A DNA stretch of 64,000 bases, taken from positions 124,001 to 188,000 of the forward strand of contig JAXGIS010000001.1 in NCBI GenBank assembly GCA_040770645.1, given 5' to 3'. Below the pieces are notes generated by a model. That model worked only from the letters and a program-made list of their open reading frames with translations, did not search any database and was not told the origin of the DNA. The translations under genes were made by a program, and so were the position numbers. Within the stretch, counting starts at the first letter, position 1. Each line of letters begins with the position of its first letter. Source of the DNA: JAAYZX01 sp040770645 (GTDB taxonomy: Bacteria > Actinomycetota > Thermoleophilia > RBG-16-64-13). Positions 57,083 through 64,000 of the stretch are shown piece after piece.

Positions 57083-57592
57083 ATGCAGAGCAGGATCACG
57101 GGCATCGTGTTGGTGGTGGTGGGAATAGGGGTGGGCATCTGGTTGGGCACCGGCCTGGGTACAGGGAAATCTGTCACGGGCGTGGCGCTGGGGTTTGTCC
57201 TGTTCAGCCTGCCGTTCATCGCTGTGGGTCTGTACCTGCTTCTGCGCTCCACGGGCGAGATCAAGGAACAGAGTAAGGTTGACAAAGAACGCACCATCCT
57301 CAACTCTGTCATGACCCGAGGCCGGGTGGGCGTTGCCGATCTGGCTATTGAGACCGACTCTTCGCGCGAGGAGGTCCGCGCGTACATCTACGATCTCATC
57401 GGCAAGGATCTCTTCACCGGATACGTCAACTGGGAGAAGGGGGAGTTGGTTTCCGCCGAGGCCGCCAATATCAAAGACGGAACATGCCCCAACTGCGGCG
57501 GCGCGGTGCAACTGGCCGGCAAGGGTCTTGTCAAATGCCCATACTGCGGCACCGAAACCTATTTGTCGAAAGCGCCGACCGATTCGCTCTGA
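57083..57592 (+). CDS. Membrane protein with winged-helix-like and zinc-ribbon domains
   Basis: 169 residues: two membrane helices (TGIVLVVVGIGVGIWLGTGLG; VALGFVLFSLPFIAVGLYLL), a helical region resembling a winged helix (ERTILNSVMTRGRVGVADLA, REEVRAYIYDLIGKDLF), and a C-terminal zinc ribbon (CPNCGG and CPYCG). The combination is unusual and matches the theme of the preceding genes. The ATG at 57083 has a moderate SD (AAGGAGG at 57066-57072). Function unknown. Confidence 0.82.
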   Translation: MQSRITGIVLVVVGIGVGIWLGTGLGTGKSVTGVALGFVLFSLPFIAVGLYLLLRSTGEIKEQSKVDKERTILNSVMTRGRVGVADLAIETDSSREEVRAYIYDLIGKDLFTGYVNWEKGELVSAEAANIKDGTCPNCGGAVQLAGKGLVKCPYCGTETYLSKAPTDSL

Positions 57593-57648
57593 AACAAGCG
57601 CAGTAGTGCAGTCTTCTCGCGAAAACTCCCAGCGCTCGTCGCTTTGGG

Positions 57649-58254
57649 CTAGAACAAGGTGTCCTCGGTCAGGAGTCTGTGGAGGTTCTCGAGAGCTCTG
57701 AACTGTAGAGCCTTGACGGCTCCCTCTGTTCGGTTCATCGCCTCAGCCGTCTCTTGAATCGATAGCTCAAAGAAGAAGCGGCATTCGACCACTTCACGCT
57801 GGTCGGGGGTCAGATCGCTCAGTGCTTCGCGCAAAGTGCGCTTCCGCTCTTCCATGAGTATGCGGCGCTCGGGATCGCCGTAAGGATCTTCACCTGCCGC
57901 GGTCTCCGGTTCCACGTCATTGTCCACCGGTAGTCGACGCTTGCGATAGTGATCGATGATGCAGTTCTTGGCGATCGTGTAGAGCCATGTGGAGAACTGA
58001 GCGGGTTTCGGCTGGTATCGACCGATGGCGGCCAAAGCCTTTTCAAACACCGTATGCGCCAAGTCCTCGGCATCTTCCCGATTGGATACCCGGAAGCTGA
58101 TGAATGTGAAGACCTGGGCGGAGTACATTCGGTACAGCAGTGAGAACGCTTCTCCGTCGTGTCGCGAAGCGCGTGTGGCGAGCGCCTTGATCTCGTGCTC
58201 CGTGGGCTCGGTTAAGCGTGGTTCCGATGGCGCCAGGAGGCCTATGCCAATCAT
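57649..58254 (-). CDS. ECF-type RNA polymerase sigma factor
   Basis: 201 residues. Sigma region 2 with NREDAEDLAHTVFEKALAAI and FSTWLYTIAKNCIIDHYRKR, region 4 with LTPDQREVVECRFFFELSI and EGAVKALQFRALENL. There is an N-terminal extension of about 30 residues. No anti-sigma factor gene is adjacent. It is convergent with the zinc-ribbon cluster and 95 bases from the VanW gene on the same strand. Targets cannot be inferred. ATG at 58254. Confidence 0.93.
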   Translation of the reverse strand: MIGIGLLAPSEPRLTEPTEHEIKALATRASRHDGEAFSLLYRMYSAQVFTFISFRVSNREDAEDLAHTVFEKALAAIGRYQPKPAQFSTWLYTIAKNCIIDHYRKRRLPVDNDVEPETAAGEDPYGDPERRILMEERKRTLREALSDLTPDQREVVECRFFFELSIQETAEAMNRTEGAVKALQFRALENLHRLLTEDTLF

Positions 58255-58321
58255 CCCATCCAGCCTTGTGAACGAACTGCCGTAACCCGTTCATCGGCGG
58301 AGACCCGTGGAAACTTGAGTC

Positions 58322-58339
58322 CCGGCTGGAATCAGCCGG
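58322..58339. terminator. Small hairpin after the VanW gene
   Basis: A 7-bp stem (CCGGCTG/CAGCCGG) closes a GAAT loop, 9 bases past the VanW stop on the minus strand. Weak; no T-tract. Confidence 0.35.
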
Positions 58340-58348
58340 AGCAGAAGA

Positions 58349-60214
58349 TCAGCCGGTGGTGGGAGGTGTTGGCGGATTTGTGGTTGGAGGGCTGGTGGTA
58401 CTGGTGGTGGGGAGAGGGCCTGTAGTGGTGGTGGGTTTGGTGGTGGTAGTGGTCTCTTTGGGCTTGGTGCCTTCCAGTATCAGTTTGGGTACCATGGGGT
58501 AGATGCTGGGGAAGCTGTCTTTGCGCAGCGTTTCCCCATTGCGCGTCACCGTGCGGGTCACAGTGCAACTGCGTCCATCCTGGCCGTAGTCCTTGACCTT
58601 GGTCTCGCCAACGAGCAGCTCAGCCGACTGCTGTCTTTTCTCGGTCTGTTTGACAAGGTCGTACCAGTCGGATGTCTTGTAGGTTACTTTGCGGCCATCC
58701 GGAGTCCCATAGATGACAAACGTGACGCTGCTGTTGCTGGCATGGGACTTGATCAACAGCCAGTGGTCCGTGTCGTTCCGGAACTTCAGATCCGGGTAGC
58801 CCCAGCTGACAGCTGCGTCTCGACCCATCGGGTAATGATCTATGTAGAGGAGGTGATTCTGACGTTCTGTGATCGGAAGCCCGGCGAAGAACGCGGCGTT
58901 GAACAACGTAGTGGCCACCTGGCAGATGCCGCCCCCCAAGTCGTCCTCCAGCGTGCCGTCCTCTTTGATGGCCGGCGCCGTCTTGAAGCCCCGCTCCTCG
59001 GTACGCCGCCCGACTACTGCATTGAAGCTGAACGTATCGCCGGGACCCACGAGGGTACCGCTGATCAGGTTTGCCGCACGCTGAATGTTGCTTATTCGGT
59101 TGGCTGAACCCGTGAACTCCGTGGTGTAGCTCCCTATGCTCTTGACGATGCCCATGGCCTGGGCCTGCTCAGTTGTGCGCTCGGGCGCCGTCTCCTTAAC
59201 CGCCACCGTGGCCACCCGATTCGTGGCGGAAGTGGCGGCTTTGGTAACAGCGTCGGCTGTCGCCGGGCCGTCGAGCTCCTTGCCGAAAACAGCTGGCACC
59301 AGGGTTGCGGTCTCGCCGTCGGTTTGCCACGTGGCCTTCCGAGGGGGGTCTTCACTGCCTCGGCAATGGGACCGAAAAATCGGCGGCTTTGTCCGACGAG
59401 ACGTAAGGGACCAGGTGTTGCTTCGCCCGGCTCCTGCGACCGTGAAATCGAGGGCCAGCTTGAGCGTCTCCACCGACATGGTCCACCGAGCCTCACCGTA
59501 AGCCAGGGTGACGGGAGACGCCACCATGGCGCGGGCCGCCTCAATGGCCCCAGCGGTATCGGCAGCCTGCACATTCGGGCTCCTCACGATCATCGGTATG
59601 GGGACGTCTGTGGAGTGCAGGCTGAGGAGAACGTCGTGCAGCTGGTTGCGAAGTGCTGGACGGTCCACCACCAAGCCGTCTTTGCTCTGAATCACGGTGA
59701 TGTTGTCACCGTCGAACTTGAGACCGGCATTGACAGGGGGCCGATCGAGCTTCTCGGCCACCAAGTCGATGATCTTGTCCATGTGCTCGTAGTTCACGGT
59801 GCCTTCGAGTGGGACATCTCGCGGCCTGAAGTAGAGGGCGATGCTCGCGGCCAGGCGTTTCAAAATGTTGCCGCGTCTCGTTACGGCCATGGCTTCGTCT
59901 ACGGTCGCGTGGACATCAAGAGCGGCGCCCAGATCCCCTGGGAGCACCGGCCAGCGGTACTCGTGCCTGGTGAGCACCAGAGGTTTGGCCATGGTCTCGT
60001 CCACGAGTTCGGCCAGTCGCGCCACTGCTTCCTCCGCCTTGACACGGCCGAAGTCCACCCCGGCAATGCTTATGCCCGAATGGATGCGTCCAGAAGACAG
60101 TGCCGCATCTGCGAAGAAGAGCAGCACAAATAGACCCAGCAGGGCAGCCGGGATAAGCAGCAGCCTAAGACGGGCGCGCCGCCTTGATATCCTCTTGGAG
60201 CGGGGTCTGGCCAT
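58349..60214 (-). CDS. Membrane-anchored VanW-family cell-wall protein
   Basis: 621 residues: basic N-terminus, one membrane helix (LRLLLIPAALLGLFVLLFFA), two YoaR-type peptidoglycan-binding segments (AVARLAELVDETMAKPLVL; KIIDLVAEKLDRPPVNAGL), a VanW domain (FTGSANRISNIQRAANLI, LVGPGDTFSFNAVVGRRTEE, GGGICQVATTLFNAAFFAGL), a G5-like region and a Thr/Pro-rich tail. The stretch between about 59345 and 59430 reads as non-protein-like sequence while another frame gives FFGPIAEAVKTP, suggesting compensating indels. The ATG at 60214 lacks an SD. Its start is 4 bases from the SD of the divergent birA. Confidence 0.88.
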   Translation of the reverse strand: MARPRSKRISRRRARLRLLLIPAALLGLFVLLFFADAALSSGRIHSGISIAGVDFGRVKAEEAVARLAELVDETMAKPLVLTRHEYRWPVLPGDLGAALDVHATVDEAMAVTRRGNILKRLAASIALYFRPRDVPLEGTVNYEHMDKIIDLVAEKLDRPPVNAGLKFDGDNITVIQSKDGLVVDRPALRNQLHDVLLSLHSTDVPIPMIVRSPNVQAADTAGAIEAARAMVASPVTLAYGEARWTMSVETLKLALDFTVAGAGRSNTWSLTSRRTKPPIFRSHCRGSEDPPRKATWQTDGETATLVPAVFGKELDGPATADAVTKAATSATNRVATVAVKETAPERTTEQAQAMGIVKSIGSYTTEFTGSANRISNIQRAANLISGTLVGPGDTFSFNAVVGRRTEERGFKTAPAIKEDGTLEDDLGGGICQVATTLFNAAFFAGLPITERQNHLLYIDHYPMGRDAAVSWGYPDLKFRNDTDHWLLIKSHASNSSVTFVIYGTPDGRKVTYKTSDWYDLVKQTEKRQQSAELLVGETKVKDYGQDGRSCTVTRTVTRNGETLRKDSFPSIYPMVPKLILEGTKPKETTTTTKPTTTTGPLPTTSTTSPPTTNPPTPPTTG

Positions 60215-60231
60215 GCGAAGGAGGTGACTGG

Positions 60232-61386
60232 GTCATCGGTCGGGATCGCTGGTACACGATAGCAGACGACCACGCACTCGCCCAGGCGTTGCTTGACGAG
60301 CGGTTACGGACGGGCGTGAGCTTGGGCATCATAGACAAGGCGATGGCCCAGAGGTGTCGCGTTGTCGGGCGACTCCTGCTGGCCGGACCGGTGTCCGGCG
60401 AGGTGTTGGGTAGGTCACTCGGCATATCGCGCGCAGCGGTGCACAAACACGTAGTGGCCTTACGCGGCCTGGGGTTCAACATCCAGTCCTCTCGTGGGGT
60501 GGGCCATGTCGTTGAGGGCCTGCCGGAAGCTCTCATTCCGGAGGCAGTGGTGCCATTGCTCCTGAGTAATTCAGCCTTGCCCGCACCCGGGGATGAATGG
60601 TTCTTAGGTCTCCCCTACCTACACCACCAGGAGGTGTCATCCACAAACGACGTGTGTCGGCGACTGGCGGAAAGCGGAGCGGCCTCCGGAGCAGTGGTTG
60701 TGGCCGAGGGCCAAGCGGCGGGGCGTGGGCGCCTGGCGCGTCGTTGGTACAGCCAGCCCGGTTTGGACGTGACCTGTTCCCTGCTTCTCCGGCCCGAGAT
60801 CGAACCCGCAGCGCTTGCTCTTGTGATCCTGGGGGCGGCTTGGGGCATAGCGAGGTTCTTGGCGGAGGATATGAGGCTGGGCAGACGGGTGAGCTACAAG
60901 TGGCCAAACGATGTGCTGGTGGATGGTCGCAAAGTCTGTGGCATCCTCACGGAAGCGTCGAGCGACATGGACAGAGTGTGGTGGGTGGTGGCCGGCGTGG
61001 GGATCAACGTGAACGGTTCTCCCTCTGCTTCGGTCCCCAGAGACGAGTTGCCCGCCGACCGGGGTTTGCCGGTTTCGCTGCGAGAAGTGCTGGGACATTC
61101 GGTGGACCGGCACTTGGTGCTGCGCGGCGCCATCGGCCGCCTCGGAGAGGCTTGGCGCCGCGCAGCAAGGGATCCCGCTACCGTTGTGCGGGCACTGCGC
61201 TCGTTTGACTGTCTGCTTGGGCGCCGGGTCACGCTGAGTACTGGGCTTGGGGGCCGGGAGTTGGTGCGCGGCCGATCCGAAGGAATCGGAGAAGATGGTT
61301 TGCTGCGGGTGCGCACCTCGGATGGCAGAGTCCGTTCCTTCGCTTCGGGCGAGGTCACGCTTCGTTCCGGTGGCGACCCGCGTTAA
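60232..61386 (+). CDS. birA: Bifunctional biotin protein ligase/repressor
   Basis: About 385 residues. N-terminal winged helix (GPVSGEVLGRSLGISRAAVHKHVVAL) makes it a group II, DNA-binding BirA; the ligase domain has the biotinyl-AMP motif AAGRGRLARRWYSQP, SYKWPNDVLVDG with the active Lys, VGINVNG and an SH3-like C-terminus. It biotinylates carboxylases and represses biotin genes. A perfect SD, AAGGAGGTGA (60218-60227), lies 7 bases before GTC at 60232, the in-frame codon at the start position; no ATG/GTG/TTG is there. Either GTC is a read error for GTG, or translation begins at the ATG at 60343. A BirA-type operator lies just downstream, before bioY. Confidence 0.9.
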   Translation, partial: VIGRDRWYTIADDHALAQALLDERLRTGVSLGIIDKAMAQRCRVVGRLLLAGPVSGEVLGRSLGISRAAVHKHVVALRGLGFNIQSSRGVGHVVEGLPEALIPEAVVPLLLSNSALPAPGDEWFLGLPYLHHQEVSSTNDVCRRLAESGAASGAVVVAEGQAAGRGRLARRWYSQPGLDVTCSLLLRPEIEPAALALVILGAAWGIARFLAEDMRLGRRVSYKWPNDVLVDGRKVCGILTEASSDMDRVWWVVAGVGINVNGSPSASVPRDELPADRGLPVSLREVLGHSVDRHLVLRGAIGRLGEAWRRAARDPATVVRALRSFDCLLGRRVTLSTGLGGRELVRGRSEGIGEDGLLRVRTSDGRVRSFASGEVTLRSGGDPR

Positions 61387-61406
61387 CGGGTTGGGCCCCG
61401 AACCCA

Positions 61407-61460
61407 ATGTCAACCGTTGTTAGTTTATGGTTGACATCTCCACTTTCGGGGAGATAGCAT
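61407..61460 (+). promoter_or_regulatory. BirA operator overlapping the bioY promoter
   Basis: ATGTCAACC (61407-61415) and GGTTGACAT (61429-61437) form a perfect inverted repeat with a 13-base spacer, close to known BirA boxes (GTTAACC-spacer-GGTTAAC). The right arm contains TTGACA (61431-61436), a consensus -35; TAGCAT at 61455-61460 is a fair -10 at 18-base spacing. Binding of BirA would block this promoter. Confidence 0.75.
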
Positions 61461-61522
61461 CGAAAGGTGGAGCGTTTATTGACACACGAGGTCGGGCCTC
61501 TTTGCACGTGCCCAGAAATCAG

Positions 61523-62089
61523 ATGGGAGAGGACAGAGAGCGTCTAGTCGGCATTACTAGGTGCGCCCTGATGGCCGCCGTGCTCTCTCTGCTATCACTG
61601 GTTGCCATCCCACTTCCCATCTCCCCCGTGCCTTTCACATTGCAGAGTGTGGGTGTGTATGTGGCCGCAGGGCTTCTGGGTCCGAGGTGGGGTACCGCTG
61701 CTGTGGCCGTCTACCTTCTAGTTGGAGTGGCGGGACTTCCCGTGTTTGCGGGGGGAGAAGCGGGTGTGGGCGTGCTCTTGGGGCCGAAGGGCGGGTACCT
61801 CATGGCCTTTCTTCCGGCAGCCTTCTTGGTGGGTTTGGCGAGTCGACAATTGCGAGACTCCCGTGGGAGCCCCAAATCGGTAGGTCTCCTCGTGGCCGGG
61901 CTCATGGGGGCAGCGGTCGTGATATATGCGTTGGGAGCCGGCTGGTTGGCGATGGTTACTGGGCTGGGCGCGACGCAGGTCATAGTGGTTGGGGTGGTGC
62001 CTTTCGTACCGGGTGATGCCGTGAAGCTTGTGGCTGCGGCGATCCTCATCCCCGCGGTGGCGCGCGCGCGGAGAGCCGCGCGTTCTTAA
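61523..62089 (+). CDS. bioY: BioY, biotin-specific ECF transporter component
   Basis: Substrate-binding membrane subunit for biotin uptake, about 188 residues. Six helices; LSLVAIPLPISPVPFTLQSVG is the family hallmark, followed by GLLGPRWGTAAVAVYLLVG, GGYLMAFLPAAFLVG and FVPGDAVKLVAAAILIP. The ATG at 61523 is chosen because an ATG at 61427 falls inside the operator, upstream of the likely transcription start near 61467; the SD is weak for either. No EcfA/EcfT genes are nearby, so it would use a shared energising module or act alone. Confidence 0.92.
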   Translation: MGEDRERLVGITRCALMAAVLSLLSLVAIPLPISPVPFTLQSVGVYVAAGLLGPRWGTAAVAVYLLVGVAGLPVFAGGEAGVGVLLGPKGGYLMAFLPAAFLVGLASRQLRDSRGSPKSVGLLVAGLMGAAVVIYALGAGWLAMVTGLGATQVIVVGVVPFVPGDAVKLVAAAILIPAVARARRAARS

Positions 62090-62152
62090 CGCGGGCGTGT
62101 TTGTGCTGTATCCTCGCTCAGGTCGTCGAGATGAACCTGGAGGCGCGGGAGC

Positions 62153-62968
62153 GTGACCACATGGCAGGCCGTTCTTCTCGGTTTTGTGCAGGGGCTTACT
62201 GAGTTTCTCCCAGTGTCGAGCTCGGGGCATCTGGTCGTAGTGCCCGAGATGCTGAACATGGCGCCTCCCCCCGTTGCTTTCGACGTGTTGCTTCACTTCT
62301 CCAGTGCGCTGGCGGTCATCGGGTACTTCGCCCAGGATCTCTACAAGATGGCCAAGTCCTTCATATCTCCACGCGACATGTCTCGCGCAGAAGTCAGGGG
62401 TTGGCGGAGGCTGTTTGTATGGTTGGTGATAGGCACCATTCCGGCGGGCATATTGGGGTTGGCTTTTCGTAGCTTCTTCGAGCGCCTATTCGAGAGCACT
62501 TTGGCCGTTGGTGCCTTTCTGATGGTCACGGGCGCCATCATGCTGATCGCGGATTTGGTGCTCGATCGTACGCGTGCCCCACGGCGGACCGTTCGTGACA
62601 TGGGGCTTCTGGATGCCCTGGTAATAGGTCTTTTCCAGGCCATGGCCATCGCTCCCGGGCTCAGCCGTTCAGGGCTCACCATCTCCGGTGGGGTATACCT
62701 GGGGCTCGAGAGGCGATCTGCTGCCCGTTTCTCGTTTCTACTGAGTGTCCCCGTCATTCTGGGTGCGGGGCTGCTCAACGCAGGAGACATGGCTGCTGGG
62801 TTCAGTGAAGCGGGGGCCGCTTATATGGCAGGTGCGGTGGCGAGCTTCGTGGCCAGCATATCGGCCGTGCACTTCTTACTTCGTTTCCTCAGATCGCATC
62901 GCTTCACCGCTTTTATCATCTACACTATGGCAGTTGGTGCCTTCGTTGTAGTGCTCTCGCTGGCCTAG
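62153..62968 (+). CDS. uppP: Undecaprenyl-diphosphatase
   Basis: Recycles undecaprenyl pyrophosphate to the lipid carrier for wall synthesis (inner membrane). 271 residues with the two catalytic motifs GFVQGLTEFLPVSSSGHL (8-25) and MAIAPGLSRSGLTISGG. Eight or so hydrophobic helices. GTG start with GGAGG 9 bases before. It lies 13 bases upstream of a polysaccharide deacetylase, another envelope gene. Nothing unusual. Confidence 0.95.
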   Translation: MTTWQAVLLGFVQGLTEFLPVSSSGHLVVVPEMLNMAPPPVAFDVLLHFSSALAVIGYFAQDLYKMAKSFISPRDMSRAEVRGWRRLFVWLVIGTIPAGILGLAFRSFFERLFESTLAVGAFLMVTGAIMLIADLVLDRTRAPRRTVRDMGLLDALVIGLFQAMAIAPGLSRSGLTISGGVYLGLERRSAARFSFLLSVPVILGAGLLNAGDMAAGFSEAGAAYMAGAVASFVASISAVHFLLRFLRSHRFTAFIIYTMAVGAFVVVLSLA

Positions 62969-62981
62969 AGACGGGAGGGGT

Positions 62982-64000
62982 ATGGAGCGCGGCGAATTCC
63001 GCACCCACTTCGCGACGCGGCTGACTATAGTGGCCTCAGTCGTGTGCGCAGTGGTTCTGGCGTGCTTTGGGGTACTCGTGTCCCAGGTGCAGGCGGCCTC
63101 CGTGCCCACGGTGTACTCTGGGCCCACCGATCGGCCGCAGATCGCCCTCACCTTCGACGACAACTTCAACACAACGCGAGCACTGGCGGTACTCTCGGCG
63201 CTCCGCCGCTTGGAGGCCCCCGCCACCATGTTCGTGGTTGGTGATTATGTGCGGGGGGTCCCAGAGGTAACCGCCTCCCTGGCTCGTGGAGATTTTGAGA
63301 TCGCCGATCATTCGATGAGCCATCCCGACCTCACCAAGTTGTCCTGGTCCAGGCTCCTGGAAGAAGTGGGCGGGGGATCGCGAACTTTCACAGCTGTGAC
63401 AGGGGTGAGAACTGCGCCTCTCATGCGCCCGCCGTATGGCGCCACCAATGCGACGGTATCCCAGGCCGCCGCTCAGAACGGCTTCCTGTACGTGGTCAAC
63501 TGGAGCATAGACACCCAAGACTGGACGGGGGTATCTGCCGACACCATCACGAACCGCGTATTGTCAAACGCCCGCAACGGCGCCATTGTCCTGATGCATC
63601 TCTCTGCGCCTCACACATACGAAGCAGTCCCCGGCATCGTTCAGGGGTTGCGAGCGCGAGGCTTCGAGTTGGTGACCGTGTCACGCCTTCTGAAGGGCGA
63701 TCGGCGGTTCCTCGACGTCCCTTCCAGCGGCGGTACGGCTACGGCCATTGGGCGCATGGTGGATATGGGTATCATGTCCGGCTTCAACGAGGAATACTTC
63801 GGGCCGGAGGACGGTATCACTCGGGCACAGGTGGCCAAAGTCATGGTACTCGTGGCCGGATTGCATACCCCGGAAGTTGAACGTGTGGACCAACGGTCGT
63901 TCGCAGATGTGGTGGCCCAAAGAGGGGTGGATGGCTCATGGCTGGCCTTCCCCTTCGACTACGTGGAGGAGGCTGCGGCGGCGGGCCTCGTACAGGGACG
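62982..64000 (+). CDS. Secreted polysaccharide deacetylase with SLH domain (partial at window end)
   Basis: At least 339 residues, continuing past the window. Signal peptide (LTIVASVVCAVVLACFGVLV), then a NodB deacetylase domain with all five motifs: TFDDNFNT, HSMSHPDLT, RPPYGATN, WSIDTQDW and VLMHLS, so the metal site (Asp, two His) is complete. After residue 240 an SLH domain begins (IGRMVDMGIMSGFNEEYFGPEDGITRAQVAKV) and a second is under way (YVEEAAAAGLVQG). ATG at 62982 with GGGAGGGG upstream. It likely modifies peptidoglycan or the SLH-binding polymer. Confidence 0.93.
   Translation, partial: MERGEFRTHFATRLTIVASVVCAVVLACFGVLVSQVQAASVPTVYSGPTDRPQIALTFDDNFNTTRALAVLSALRRLEAPATMFVVGDYVRGVPEVTASLARGDFEIADHSMSHPDLTKLSWSRLLEEVGGGSRTFTAVTGVRTAPLMRPPYGATNATVSQAAAQNGFLYVVNWSIDTQDWTGVSADTITNRVLSNARNGAIVLMHLSAPHTYEAVPGIVQGLRARGFELVTVSRLLKGDRRFLDVPSSGGTATAIGRMVDMGIMSGFNEEYFGPEDGITRAQVAKVMVLVAGLHTPEVERVDQRSFADVVAQRGVDGSWLAFPFDYVEEAAAAGLVQG

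Noticed and set aside
58360..58470. GGT/GTGGTG-rich tract looking like a microsatellite or array
   Set aside because: It is coding: the minus strand encodes the Thr/Pro-rich tail of the VanW protein with varied codons and no regular unit.

Overview
The window is 64 kb of high-GC bacterial chromosome with dense gene packing, frequent GTG/TTG starts, many ATGA/GTGA start-stop overlaps and strong Shine-Dalgarno (SD) sites. I see no tRNA, rRNA, CRISPR array, insertion sequence or prophage. The gene content suggests an anaerobic or facultative, amino-acid and acyl-CoA using bacterium with an S-layer: indolepyruvate:ferredoxin oxidoreductase (IorAB), 3-hydroxybutyryl-CoA dehydrogenase, crotonase, MeaB, a molybdenum hydroxylase, peptide ABC uptake, and two proteins with SLH domains. 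Thr/Ser-rich linkers on exported proteins and long GC hairpins without T-tracts as terminators fit a deep-branching actinobacterium, but that placement is inference.

Layout. 0-2.6 kb: MFS exporter and a frameshifted nitrilase. 2.5-9.3 kb (minus): a CorC-like membrane protein, a very large protein related to pyruvate phosphate dikinase, and an atypical GAPDH whose start overlaps the stop of the PPDK-like gene. The first two are broken by many indels. 9.5-14.9 kb (minus): hbd, nth, iorB, iorA and an EamA transporter. 15.2-24.7 kb (plus): CHRD protein, UbiX, a flavin split-barrel protein, a PQQ-type beta-propeller, then a three-subunit molybdenum hydroxylase with an adenine-deaminase-like amidohydrolase. 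24.7-27.9 kb: two metallo-beta-lactamase-fold hydrolases and an M24 peptidase. 28-31.3 kb (minus): a HEAT-repeat protein coupled to an HD-GYP protein. 31.3-34.4 kb: MeaB, a B12-domain-like protein, crotonase and thioesterase. 34.5-36 kb (minus): an SLH protein with a duplicated domain. 36.4-43.2 kb: an Opp/Dpp-type ABC operon and an M20 peptidase. 43.4-49.2 kb: EamA transporter, Rid-family protein, LiaF-like protein, PolX and an FAD oxidoreductase. 49.5-57.6 kb (plus): a baeRF release-factor-like protein followed by a run of zinc-ribbon, coiled-coil, SPFH (YdjI-like) and DUF2207 proteins. This run is the best candidate for a little-described system. 57.6-64 kb: ECF sigma factor, VanW-like cell-wall protein, BirA with a BirA-type operator in front of bioY, uppP, and a polysaccharide deacetylase cut by the window end.

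A recurrent theme is frame disruption. At least 12 genes need a one- or two-base correction to read through, often a missing base in a G/C run, and the corrected frames restore family motifs and sensible operon spacing. Most of these look like indel errors in the assembly rather than pseudogenes. The 3.8-9.3 kb stretch is much denser and needs separate checking.
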